From Stomoxys calcitrans (Eukaryota; Arthropoda; Insecta; Diptera; Muscidae): 64,000 nucleotides of DNA. The position numbers and the translations under genes were made by a program. The stretch's first letter is position 1, and each line of letters opens with the position of its first letter. This document shows positions 45,770 to 55,681 of the stretch, in pieces. Below the pieces are notes generated by a model. It was given only the letters and a program-made list of their open reading frames with translations. It was not told the DNA's origin and searched no databases. The stretch lies in the NCBI RefSeq assembly GCF_963082655.1, contig NC_081553.1, positions 45,489,859 to 45,553,858 of the forward strand, read 5' to 3'.

Positions 45770-46888
45770 CTGGGTACCACACTCTGTCTCTTTTTATTTC
45801 GTACAGAGTCCTCGTTGTATATATACGTAATGATGTAGTGTTCTAAAGACGACAACACCTGGACTCAAAGGATCCTGAATTAACCTCCATTTGGGTTAAA
45901 TTCGGGATTGGAACACATATACTGTACTTCGGAGTTCTATATACATGTCCAAACTCAGAAGGGGAGGTTCCCATGAACGGCTTTGACACCCTTTCTGATT
46001 CCATTACAAATATTTTTGAGGATTTTCCAAGCAGTGAAATCGTTGTCGTTGGGGATTTCAATGCCCACAACTCCTCCTAGGTTTCCCATTTGCTTCTACA
46101 CGTATACAAAAGGGTAAAGGATAGTTCTACATCTATCCCAATTCATTTTAAACATGATCAAACATTCGCTGACCCGGTTGATAGGGCTAACCTGTTGGCT
46201 GATATATTTGCGGGGAACTCTCCCTGTTGGATAGCAATAAACCACTCCCTTTAATCGAAAATGTATCTGGCGTCATGCCCCAAATATTTCTTGACAATCT
46301 CGACGTAAATAAATCCCCGGGCCCGGATGGTATATCAACACTTGTCTTGCGCAAGTGTTCTTCGACGCTTGCTCGTCCACTACGCTACTTTTTCAATCTT
46401 GCCTACCGTGCGGGAGTCTTCCCGGCACGTTGAAACGTTCAGCCAATAACCAAGAAGGGTGAGGCGAAAAAGTCTGCGAATTACCGACCAATAGCGATAT
46501 GCTCCGCTCTCTCCAAGGTTCTGGAGAGCATGGTTAATCGCGTTATTGTGAAGTATTTAGAGTCTAATGTCCTTCTTAGCCACAATTTCACAGTAAAGGT
46601 TCCACAGAAATTGCTCTACGGGCGACCTCATGGAATTTCTGTCGGAGCGTTAGAGTCGTTCAAAACACCAGTTTAGTGAGAGTAAGGTTGTGGCTCTAAA
46701 TATCTCCAAGGCATTCGATAGGGTCTGGCACGGTGTACTATTATCACAGCTTGTCGGATTTGGTATCGGTAATGGCGTCATTCGATTTATTTCGAGCTTT
46801 CTCAGAGATCGCACTATACGAATCGTTATAGATGGGTTCTCATTCCATGAGCATAAATTGACCGCAGGTGTACCCCAGTCCTTTCTCC
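45770..46888 (+). pseudogene. Jockey/CR1-like non-LTR retrotransposon remnant
   Basis: Plus-strand text gives an endonuclease piece (EIVVVGDFNAHN, about 46034-46075) ending in a stop, then RT text (NKSPGPDGISTLVLRKCSS, SANYRPIAICSALSKVLES) and, after frame breaks, VVALNISKAFDRVWHGVLL and LTAGVPQS at about 46690-46885. Domains are in the right order with a large internal deletion. It stops before the FADD box, where a family C 5' end begins. The exact clade is uncertain. Confidence 0.65.
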
Positions 46889-47818
46889 TTCACCGAAGGA
46901 TGGGGGTATATTCATTTTGTCATTCCGTTTACAACGCATCGAAATATACATTTCCAACCCTATAAAGTACATACATTCTTGATCAGCGTAAAAATCTAAA
47001 ACGATCTTGACATGTCCGTCCCTCTGTCTGTTGAAATCACGCTACAGTCTTTAAAAATAGAGATATTGAGCTGAAACTTTGCACAGATTCTTTTTTTTTT
47101 TGTTCATAAGCAGGTTAAGTTCGAGGATGGGCTATATCGGACTATATCTTGATATAGCCCCCATATAGAACGATCGGCTGATTTAGAGTCTTAGGGCCAT
47201 AAAAGCCACATTTTTTATCCTATTTTGCTGAAATTTGGGACGGTGAGTTGTGTTAGGCCCTTCGCAATTCCTCCTCAATTTGGCTTAGATCTGTCCAGAT
47301 TTGGATATAGCTGTGATATAGACCGATATCTCGATTTTGGGTCTTAGGCCCATAAAAGCCACATTTTTTATCCTATTTTGCTGAAATTTGGGACGGTGAG
47401 TTGTGTTAGGCCCTTCGCAATTCCTCCTCAATTTGGCTTAGATCTGTCCAGATTTGGATATAGCTGTGATATAGACCGATATCTCGATTTTGGGTCTTAG
47501 GCCCATAAAAGCCACATTTATTATCCGATTTTGCTGAAGCAGTGAGTTGTGTTAGGTCCTTTCACATCTTTCTTTAATTTGATTCAAAAAAACCTTAATT
47601 CTCGATTTAAGGTTTTGGGCCATAAAAGGCGCATTTATTGTCCGATGTCGCTGAAATTTGAAACAGTGAGTAGAGTTAAGTCCTTTGATATACTTCTGCA
47701 ATATAACCCAGATCGGTAAAGATTTGGATATAGCTGCCATATAGACCGATCTCTCGGTTTTAGGTTTTGGGGCCATAAAACGCGCATTTATTGTCCGATG
47801 TCTCCCAAATTTGGGACA
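46889..47818 (+). mobile_element. Family C HINE-like element, 3' end replaced by D
   Basis: The 5' end CACCGAAGGATGGGGGTATA lacks its first bases. It has a short GTCY core near 47010-47025 and C units, one of which is repeated almost exactly (about 47200-47340 and 47350-47500). Near 47818 it enters a D-type GTCY array. Confidence 0.8.
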
Positions 47819-48960
47819 GTCCGTCTGTCTGTCTGTCCGTCTGTCTGTCTGTCCGTCTGTCTGTCTGTCCGTCTGTCCACGTTAATTTGTGTACAAAGTA
47901 CAGGTCGCAAATTTCATCCGATCGTCTTCAAATTTGATATGGACACGTTTCGGCCTAGAGACGAAGCCTATTGAAATTGGAAAAAATCGGTGCAGATTTT
48001 GATATAGCTTCCATATATATGTTCGACCGATTTGCAGTAATACAGCAATAAAATGGTCATTTATTAACCGATTCTTTTGAAATTTGGTAGAAAGGACTTT
48101 CTTTTGACTCTCGATATTACTGGTAAATTTCGTAGAAATTTACTCTCTAATTTGACTCTCATATTTATATGTCGCCCATATATATGTTCATCCTATTCCA
48201 GTAATAATGCATTAAAATGGTCATTTGTTAACCGATTCTCTCGAAAGTTGGCAGAAGGAATTTTCTTATAATTCTCGACATTATTAGTGAATTTCGTAGA
48301 AATCCATTCGGATTTAGATTAGCCGTCATATATGTATTGAGTTGCCCAAAAAGTAATTGCGGATTTTTTAAAAGAAAGTAAATGCATTTTTAATTAAACT
48401 TAGAATAAACTTTAATCAAATATACTTTTTTTACACTTTTTTTCTAAAGCACGCTAAAAGTAACAGCTTATAAATGACAGAAGAATGAATGCAATTACAG
48501 AGTAACAAGCTGTGAAAAAATTTGTCAACGCCGACTATATGAAAAAACCGCAATTACTTTTGGGGCAACCCTATATATTGCCCGATTTTCACTTCTAGAG
48601 CCACTGCAAGTCCATTTTTTGATCAATCTTGCTAAAATGTTGCACAACGCTTCTCTTGACGAGTACCACATTATCTGAGAAGTTGGTTCGAAAACGGTTT
48701 AGAATTAGAAATAGCTCCCATATATATGTTCGTAAAATTTTGGCTAATTTGCAATAATGTTGCCATTTGTGACCCAAAGTTATTACAGTTTGAACATATT
48801 TGCTCGAAATATGATTCGGATTGTTTAATAACCCATCTGAAAACATCCGTCGAGGTCCATCAAAATTGTTTCAGAATTAGACATAGTTCCCACTTTGTAC
48901 CTATAGGGTAGATGTAGGGTATTATAAAGTCCGCACCGCCCAAAATTTTGTGTTTCCATA
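47819..48960 (+). mobile_element. Family D HINE-like element, starts in its GTCY array
   Basis: The (GTCY)n array lies at 47819-47880, then the D words GTACAAAGTACAGGTCGC and GGCCTAGAGACGAAGCC and D units. The 3' inverted end is ATGTAGGGTATTATAAAG and the hairpin region is GTCCGCACCGCC. The D 5' end is missing, so the C/D junction lies inside the microsatellite. Confidence 0.8.
48337..48573 (-). mobile_element. Short mariner-type MITE, copy 2
   Basis: The ends TTGAGTTGCCCAAAAAGTAA and GGGGCAACCCTA pair as terminal inverted repeats with TA next to them. The interior is the reverse complement of 26861-27096. It sits inside a family D element. Confidence 0.85.
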
Positions 48961-49330
48961 CTGGTTTATATCAATTGTGTGACGCAACCTTTTCCTGAAT
49001 CAAACTTTGACATAGGAAATGAATAACAAACTTTAATCCCCATTCTCAGTTGAAGGGTGTGAATAATTAGATAACTATTTTTATAAAACCCACCGTTTAT
49101 TCTTTTAAACAAACACGCTTTGTCTATTGTCGATTAGCTCACATTTTCTTAGCCCAATTTTAATGCAGATCAATGGGATCAATACAATATAATGGAGTTA
49201 TTTACAAAGAACGCAATTCAATTCAATGCAAATCTGTGCCAAAACAACAATGGCTGATAAATGCTCGCATAAAATCACCACCAACTTTACCCCACCTTAA
49301 CCGAGTCATTTTGAAATGCAGTATAACAAA
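48961..49330. other. Single-copy region
   Basis: No gene, RNA gene or repeat is recognised. Confidence 0.35.
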
Positions 49331-49613
49331 ACAATTAACGACGGGCTAAAGTCAGGCGAAGCCGACCTTGTGATATCCTAAACGATATTGGCTAAGTCGT
49401 CGATTTTAAAATTTGATTAAATTTGATATGCAGAACTTCGATCAGACGGACAGCCAGACAGACGGATATAGCTAAATCGAATCAGAAAATGATTCTAAGT
49501 CGATCGGTGTACTTATCAATGGGTCTATTTTTCTCCCTTCTGGGTGTTACAAACAAATTCACTAAGTTATAATACCCTGTACCATAGTAGTAGTGTGGGG
49601 TACAAAAGTTTAA
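49331..49613 (-). mobile_element. Family D HINE-like short copy
   Basis: The 3' hairpin region AGTCAGGCGAAGCCGAC is at the left, a short GTCY core in reverse near 49445-49468, and the reversed 5' palindrome CCATAGTAGTAGTGTGGGG at the right. Internal units are nearly all deleted. Confidence 0.75.
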
Positions 49614-49637
49614 TGAGTCAGTAAAATTTATTCTGTT

Positions 49638-51499
49638 TTTATACCCTACACCACTACTGTGGTATAGGGTATTATAACTTAGTGAATTAGTTTGTAACAC
49701 CCAAAAGGATGAGAGATAGACTCATTGATAAGTATACCGATCGACTCAGAATAACTTTCTGATTCGATTTAGCTATGTCCGTCTGTCTGTCTGTCCGCCT
49801 GTCCATCTTAATTTGTGTACAAAGTACAGGTCGCAGTTTTCATCCGATCGTCTTCAAATTTGGTACAGGCATGTTTTTCGGCCTAGAGACGAAGCCTATT
49901 GAAATTGGAAAAAATCGGTTCTGATCGGGATATAGCTCTCTTATATAAAATATATATTCGCCCGATTTTCAGTAAAAATGCAATAAAAGGTCACTTGTTA
50001 ACCGATTCTCTCCAACTTTGGCTGGAAAGATTTTTTTACGACTCTCCACATTACTGGTGAATTTCATCGAAATCGGTTCAGATTAAGATATAGCTCTCAT
50101 CTTATATATAAAAATCAATTGTTTGTTTGTTTGTATGTTTGTGTGTTCCTTATAGACTCAGAAACGGCTGAACCGATTTTCTTGAAATTTTCACAGATGG
50201 TGCATAATGATCCCGTGGTGAAAATAGGTGACTAAATTTTTTGATATCTGAAGGGTGGGCGGACCCTAACCCTTACCCTAATTTTCAGAAACACCAGATC
50301 TCGGAGATGGGTGGTGCGATTTAAGCGAAATTTTGTGTGCTCTCATATAGTACCCAAAAAATAAAAAATTGGTATTCAAATTTCGGATGGGGTACCTAGG
50401 GGGGCCGTCCCACCCTAAAACCTACCAAATATAAATTTAGACCAATCACGACAATATGGGACTCAAATGAAAGATATTTAGGATAAGAAATCGAATCTGA
50501 TATCCAATTGTCGAAGTAAGTGCCAGGGGGACCACCCCAACCCCCAAAACACCCCTAAATCGGACATATTTACCGACAATGACAATATGGGACTCAAATG
50601 AAAGTTATTTGCGAGTACAATACGAATCTGATATCCAAAAGTCGGACCACTTTTCTGGGGGTCCACCCCTTTCTCAAAACACCCCCCAAACAGGACTTAT
50701 GTACTGACCATGGGAGTATGGGGCTTAAATTGAAGGTATTTGAATGTAGAATACGAATCTGATACCCAAATATGGGACCAAGTGTTTGGGGGGCTGCCTC
50801 TCCCCAAAAACATCCCCCAAAGGGGACACATTTACGACCATAGCCACATGGGGCTCAAATGAAAGGTCTTTGGGAGTAAAGCACAAATCTGATATCAATA
50901 TTCGAGAAAAGTGTCTATGAGGAATTTTCTTTTGACTCTCAATATTACTGGCGAAATTCATGCAAATCGGTTCAGATTTAGATATAGCTCTCATATATAT
51001 GTTGGTCCGATTTTGAGAAATATTGCAAAAAAGTGCTCATTAGTTAACCGATTCTGTGGAAATTTTGTTATGAATTTTGTTATGACTCTCAATATAACTG
51101 GTGAATTTTATAGAAATCGGGCCAGATTTAGATATAGCTGTCATATAGGTATATGGCCAGATCTTCACCCCAAGAGCCACTGCAAGCTCATTGTTTGACC
51201 AATCTTGCCAAAATTTCGCACAACGCTTTCCTCGACGACTACTACATTATCTGAGAAGTTTTTCTCGAAATCGGTTTGGAAGTAGATATAGCTCCCATAT
51301 ATATGTTCGTCAGATTTTGGATAATTTGCCATAATGTTGTCATCTGTCAATCGTAGTTTTTACAGTTTGAACATATTTGCTCTCCGAGGTCCATCAAAAT
51401 TAGTTCAGAATTGGATATAGGTCCCACATTGTATTTATAGGGTAGGTGTAGGGTATAATACAGTCGGCAACGCTCGACTTTTGCCCTTCTTTACTGGTT
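49638..51499 (+). mobile_element. Family D HINE-like element interrupted by another repeat
   Basis: The 5' palindrome is TACACCACTACTGTGGTATA. A GTCY core lies at 49778-49803. D units continue on both sides of the foreign stretch 50100-50917. The 3' inverted end is GGTGTAGGGTATAATACAG and the hairpin region AGTCGGCAACGCTCGACT. It lies head to head with the D copy at 49331-49613, 24 bp away. Confidence 0.8.
50100..50917 (+). mobile_element. Helitron-like fragment with 130-bp tandem units
   Basis: It begins TCTTATATATAAAAATCAAT, then GACTCAGAAACGGCTGAACC, a phrase common in insect Helitron-like repeats. Units with CAATATGGGACTCAAATGAA recur at 50461, 50592, about 50723 and 50853 (131, 131 and 130 bp). 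No CTRR end is seen at the right, so it is probably truncated. It replaced roughly 100 bp of the surrounding D element. Confidence 0.6.
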
Positions 51500-52011
51500 T
51501 TTATCTACCAAAAATCACTTGTGTAAATATTTCCAATACGATTAAGTACCGATTTTTTTTTGTAAATATACTTTCAGTTTTTTTTATAATTCCATTGAGG
51601 AAAATGACAAAAGGCCAACAAAACTACACGAGTGTAGTGCAGTGTGGTGTGAATTTGGGATTAACGTAATTGTACATGTGGCTTAAGGGGTGGGTAGGTC
51701 TGTTGGCCATATTTTTAGGCAACTCATGCTTTATGATTTGTTTTGTCTCTAATCTCTTATTTTTTTCCACTTTTCTAAATCGATTTTAAGAATCATTTAT
51801 TTTCATATCAAAGAGCTCTTTGATTATTGCATTCGCATTATTATCGAAGTTTATAGAAAAACATGTGAGTTTTGCGATATTGGTTCATGTGTGCCGATCT
51901 GTTATTTCTACGATTAATACATGATTAATAGTTGAACCTGAGGGTAATAAGAGGGCGTGTTTATAAGTTTGGTAAATAATTTGGAATTCCGAATTGATTT
52001 TAATAATATTT
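51500..52011. other. AT-rich single-copy region
   Basis: No gene, RNA gene or known repeat is recognised. Confidence 0.35.
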
Positions 52012-52273
52012 ATAACCTACACCACTACTGTGGTACAGGGTATTATAACTCTTAGTGCATTTGTTTGTAACACTCAAAAAGAAAAGAGAGATAGACCCAT
52101 TGATAAGTATATCGATCGACTCAGAATCTTTTTCTGATTCGATTTAGCTATGTCCGTCTGTCCATGTTAATTAGTGTACAAAGTACAGGTCGAAGTTTTC
52201 ATCCAATCAGTAATGTTTTTCGGCCTAGAGACGATTTTGGAAAATATCGGTTCAGATTTGGATAAAGCCCCCA
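52012..52273 (+). mobile_element. Family D HINE-like 5' end, fused to reversed C
   Basis: The 5' palindrome TACACCACTACTGTGGTACA and the core CATGTCCGTCTGTCC are present, with D text to GGATAAAGCCCCCAC. The next bases are the 3' end of a family C copy in reverse. Confidence 0.75.
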
Positions 52274-53590
52274 CAATAAAACGGCGTTAAGTTCGGCCGG
52301 GCCGAACTTTGGATACCCACCACCTCGCCTATATATGTAAGCCACATTTCGTCAAAATCCGGTAAAAAATGCATACCTTACGCCCCATAGCAGCTTTATC
52401 TAAATATGTTCCGATTTGGACCAAATACCAATAAGTACAAGTCATTGTTTAATTGAGTATAACAAAATATTGGTCTTTTTAGTAGCTATATCTGAAAATA
52501 AACCGATCTGAACCATATACGATACGGATGTCGAAAAGCCTAATATAAGTCACTGTGTCAAATTTAAGTGAAATCGGATTATAAATGCGCCTTTTATGGG
52601 GCCAAGACTTTAAATCAAGATACCGGTTTATATGGCAGCTATATCCAAATCTGGACTGATTTGGGCCAAGTTGCAGAAAAATGACGAAGAGCTTAACACA
52701 ATACACTGTCCCAAATTTCGACGAAATCGGAAAATAAATTAGCCTTTTATGGGCCCAAAACCTTAAATCGAGAGATCGGTCTATATGTCAGCTATATCTA
52801 AATCTTCACCGATATGGGCCAAATTGCAGAAATTTGCCGAAAAGCCTAACACAGCTCACCGTCCCAAATTTCGGCGAAATCGGAAAATAAATGCTCCTTT
52901 TATGGGCCCAAGACCATAAATCGAGAGATCGGTCTATCTACAAATCTCGACCGATCGGGGCCAAATTGAAGAAGGATTTCGAAGGTCCTTACACTGTCCC
53001 AAATTTCGGCAACATCGAACAGTAAATTCGCCTTTTATGGGCTCAAAAAATTAAATCAAGAGATCGGTCTATATGGCAGCTATATCCAAATCTGCATTGA
53101 TTTATGCCATATTGCAGAAGTATGTCGAGAGGCTTAACACAACTCACTGTCCCAAATTTCGGCGACATCGAACAATAAATGCGCCTTTTATGGGCCCAAA
53201 GCCTTATATCGATAGGTCGGTCCATATGGCAACTATATCCAAATCTGGACCGATCTGGGCCAAATTGAATAAAGATGTCCAGTGGTCTAACACAACTCAC
53301 TGTACCAAATTTCAACAAAGTCGGATAATAAATGTGGCTTTTATGGGCCTAAGACCTTAAATCGGCGGGTAGGTCTATATGACAGCTAAATGCAAATTTG
53401 GACTGATCTGAGCCAAATTGAAGAAGAATGTCGAGGAGCCTAACACAACTCACGTTCCAAATTTCGACAAAATCGGATAATAAATGTGGCTTTTATGGGC
53501 CTAAGACCCTAAAGCGGCGGATCGGTCTATATGGGGGTTATATCAAGATATAGTCCGATATATCACATCTTCGATCTTAACATGCTAAGA
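52274..53590 (-). mobile_element. Family C HINE-like element, 5' end lost
   Basis: The hairpin TTCGGCCGGGCCGAA is at the left. The marker CCTTTTATGG-type words recur at 52590, 52743, 52896, 53031, 53184 and 53337 (153, 153, 135, 153 and 153 bp). It fades before the GTCY core near 53590. Confidence 0.85.
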
Positions 53591-53639
53591 AACAACTCGG
53601 AACAATCAATGTATCTAAAATAAAATCCTAATTCTCGGC

Positions 53640-53773
53640 TTTTGACTAGAAAATGTATATGTCCTCCAACCCGACCTAATATACATGCTTAAAAGTCTTA
53701 AAAATCCAGCATGATCTAGCTATGTTTGTCCATCTGTGTGTAGAAATCAGGCTAAAGTCATTCACAATGAGCA
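53640..53773 (+). mobile_element. Decayed family C copy, left of the Jockey insertion
   Basis: Remnants of the core (TAGCTATGTTTGTCCATCTG, GAAATCAGGCTAAAGTC) run up to the duplicated target ACAATGAGCA. The copy resumes at 58531 with TATTGAGCTGAAACC and ends with GGTTCGGTCCGGCCAAAC near 58563-58580. Confidence 0.65.
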
Positions 53774-53800
53774 CTTATGAAATTCCCTTTCTTACCGGAC

Positions 53801-53807
53801 GGACGTG
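53801..53807 (+). promoter_or_regulatory. Downstream promoter element of the Jockey-type element
   Basis: GGACGTG lies at +28 to +34 if the first element base is 53774. Fly Jockey-group elements are known to use internal promoters with RGACGTG at this distance, and no TATA box lies upstream. Confidence 0.6.
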
Positions 53808-54272
53808 TTTCTGGTTGCTGCGACAAAAACAAACATACATCACTGTTGGAGGCGTTTTGTTGTAAGTGGATGGTTGTTGTATTGGAGCTGGATTCCTCAG
53901 GAACACCCCTTCACTCAATTATAGACGTAAACGGCGGTGAGTGACACGCAATTTACAAATTAACTTCGTTTTAAATTAAGCCCAAAGGCAATAAATTAAT
54001 ATAAAATCCACTGGAAGGAACAACAGAGACAAATATCACGGTCTGTCAGCAGTATACTTTGTCAATAAATTTGACGGTATCAGCTGTTCTCTTCTACCCA
54101 AATACTGGCTACGAGTTGCATTTACCCAACACCTTATTTAACAGGGTTGCATCTGAAAGTAGTTGTCGAGATCTATATCGGTTGGATAATGTAGTATAAA
54201 TGGTGTGTGTCCTTGCTATACACTAGTACTGAATTATCGACGTGAGTCACCCGGTGTTAGATCAAATACACT

Positions 54273-55679
54273 ATGAATACAGGGTCATTAACCCCCCGCA
54301 ACAGCATTGGCTCTTTCCGCTTGAACAAATTACAAGAACTAGAAAAGATAAACGCCGAACTGTCTGAAAGGAATGAAAGATATGAAAGGCTTTGTGGTCA
54401 ACTCCAAAGAGATGTTGAATCTTTAAAGTTCAAACTCAACAAGCAAACTGAATCATTTGAGACAGATGAAGAAGAGCTCCAACAAGAAATAGGTCGTTTT
54501 GATTCTCAACCTCCAAATTCTTCCGAAAACTGCAACAGTGCAGTAGCATCGCCCTACGAATGGCAAACAGTCAGACGAAACAAGCGAGCAAACGAAAGCC
54601 CAGAGCATGTTATTAATAATAACACCAAAAAACAAGCCACTACCCAAAAATATTGGTTGAGTAAGACTCCTCAAACTGCCAACCAATATGCGGATCTGGA
54701 TAATGACGACGGGTCTCAACCCAACTCTAATCCGCCTCAAATTCTTTACAAACCTCCGCCTATATTTGTTGAGAAGGTTGCTAACATACAACCTTTAATA
54801 TCCATGCTAAAACAAACTGTTCCAAACCAATTTGAAATAAAAACCCTGCGAAATGAACAGGTCAAGATAATGCCAAAAGACCACGAAACTTATAAAAAAA
54901 TTATTGGTGAACTAGAAAAGAAAAACACTGAGTTCTTTACTTACAAACCAAAATCTGAAAGGGGATTTAAAGTAATCTTGCGAAATATGCACTCAACAGC
55001 AAATATAGACGACTTGAAAAACGAGCTCTCCCAACTTGGACATGAAGTCAAAAATATATGGAATATAAGAAGTCGTTATACAAAGGTTCCGCTTCCTCTG
55101 TTTGAGGTCGAATTGAGCACCAAGCCCAACAATAAAGATATATATTCCGTAACAAAACTTATGTCATGCGTTATTAGATTTGAGCCTCCGCGTCCTAAGA
55201 AAATAGTCCCTCAATGCTCAAACTGTCAACAATACGGCCATACAAAGTCATATTGCAAGAAAAAATCAGTCTGCATTAAGTGTGCTGGACACCATGAATC
55301 AAAATCATGCGAACGCAAAAACTGGGCAGACGAGGTAAAGTGCGCCTTATGTAATGGTAATCACCCAGCAAATTATAAAGGATGTTCAATTTATAAGCAA
55401 ATTTACTCCCAACATTACCCCTCTCTTAGAAACACGAGAGAGAGTCAACAGCCTGAAACCCGAACTTTGACGACGAACCCCACATATTCAAGCGCTGCTA
55501 GAAGAATAGATTTTCCGCAAACCTCACAACAAAACACCCAAATTCAGCCACAAAATCTTCAAACGGATCGAAGTCCGCAAGTATCCGAAATACATGAAAT
55601 GTTAAGCAATTTAGGAACACTTATGCAGCAGATGACAAGCCTTCTTATGAGTCTAACTTCAAAATTAACACAAATCTAA
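54273..55679 (+). CDS. Jockey-type ORF1, Gag-like nucleic-acid-binding protein
   Basis: 468 aa. Residues 12-70 form a probable coiled coil (LQELEKINAELSERNERYE), for self-association. Residues 90-170 are Gln/Asn/Pro-rich and disordered-looking. Residues 230-310 resemble the PRE_C2HC domain that precedes zinc fingers in arthropod Jockey ORF1. Three zinc knuckles follow at about 315-328 (CSNCQQYGHTKSYC, CX2CX4HX4C), 334-346 (CIKCAGHHESKSC) and 357-371 (CALCNGNHPANYKGC). The tail is Gln/Thr-rich and ends in a hydrophobic repeat (EMLSNLGTLMQQMTSLLMSL). It should coat the element RNA as an RNP. No stop or frameshift interrupts it. The start ATG is the first in frame after the 5' UTR. The stop is two bases before ORF2. 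Confidence 0.92.
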   Translation: MNTGSLTPRNSIGSFRLNKLQELEKINAELSERNERYERLCGQLQRDVESLKFKLNKQTESFETDEEELQQEIGRFDSQPPNSSENCNSAVASPYEWQTVRRNKRANESPEHVINNNTKKQATTQKYWLSKTPQTANQYADLDNDDGSQPNSNPPQILYKPPPIFVEKVANIQPLISMLKQTVPNQFEIKTLRNEQVKIMPKDHETYKKIIGELEKKNTEFFTYKPKSERGFKVILRNMHSTANIDDLKNELSQLGHEVKNIWNIRSRYTKVPLPLFEVELSTKPNNKDIYSVTKLMSCVIRFEPPRPKKIVPQCSNCQQYGHTKSYCKKKSVCIKCAGHHESKSCERKNWADEVKCALCNGNHPANYKGCSIYKQIYSQHYPSLRNTRESQQPETRTLTTNPTYSSAARRIDFPQTSQQNTQIQPQNLQTDRSPQVSEIHEMLSNLGTLMQQMTSLLMSLTSKLTQI

Positions 55680-55681
55680 TA

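Noticed and set aside
54453..54791. Antisense frame inside Jockey ORF1
   Set aside because: Shadow of the real ORF1. The antisense frames at 57514-57723 and 57844-58140 inside ORF2 are likewise shadows.
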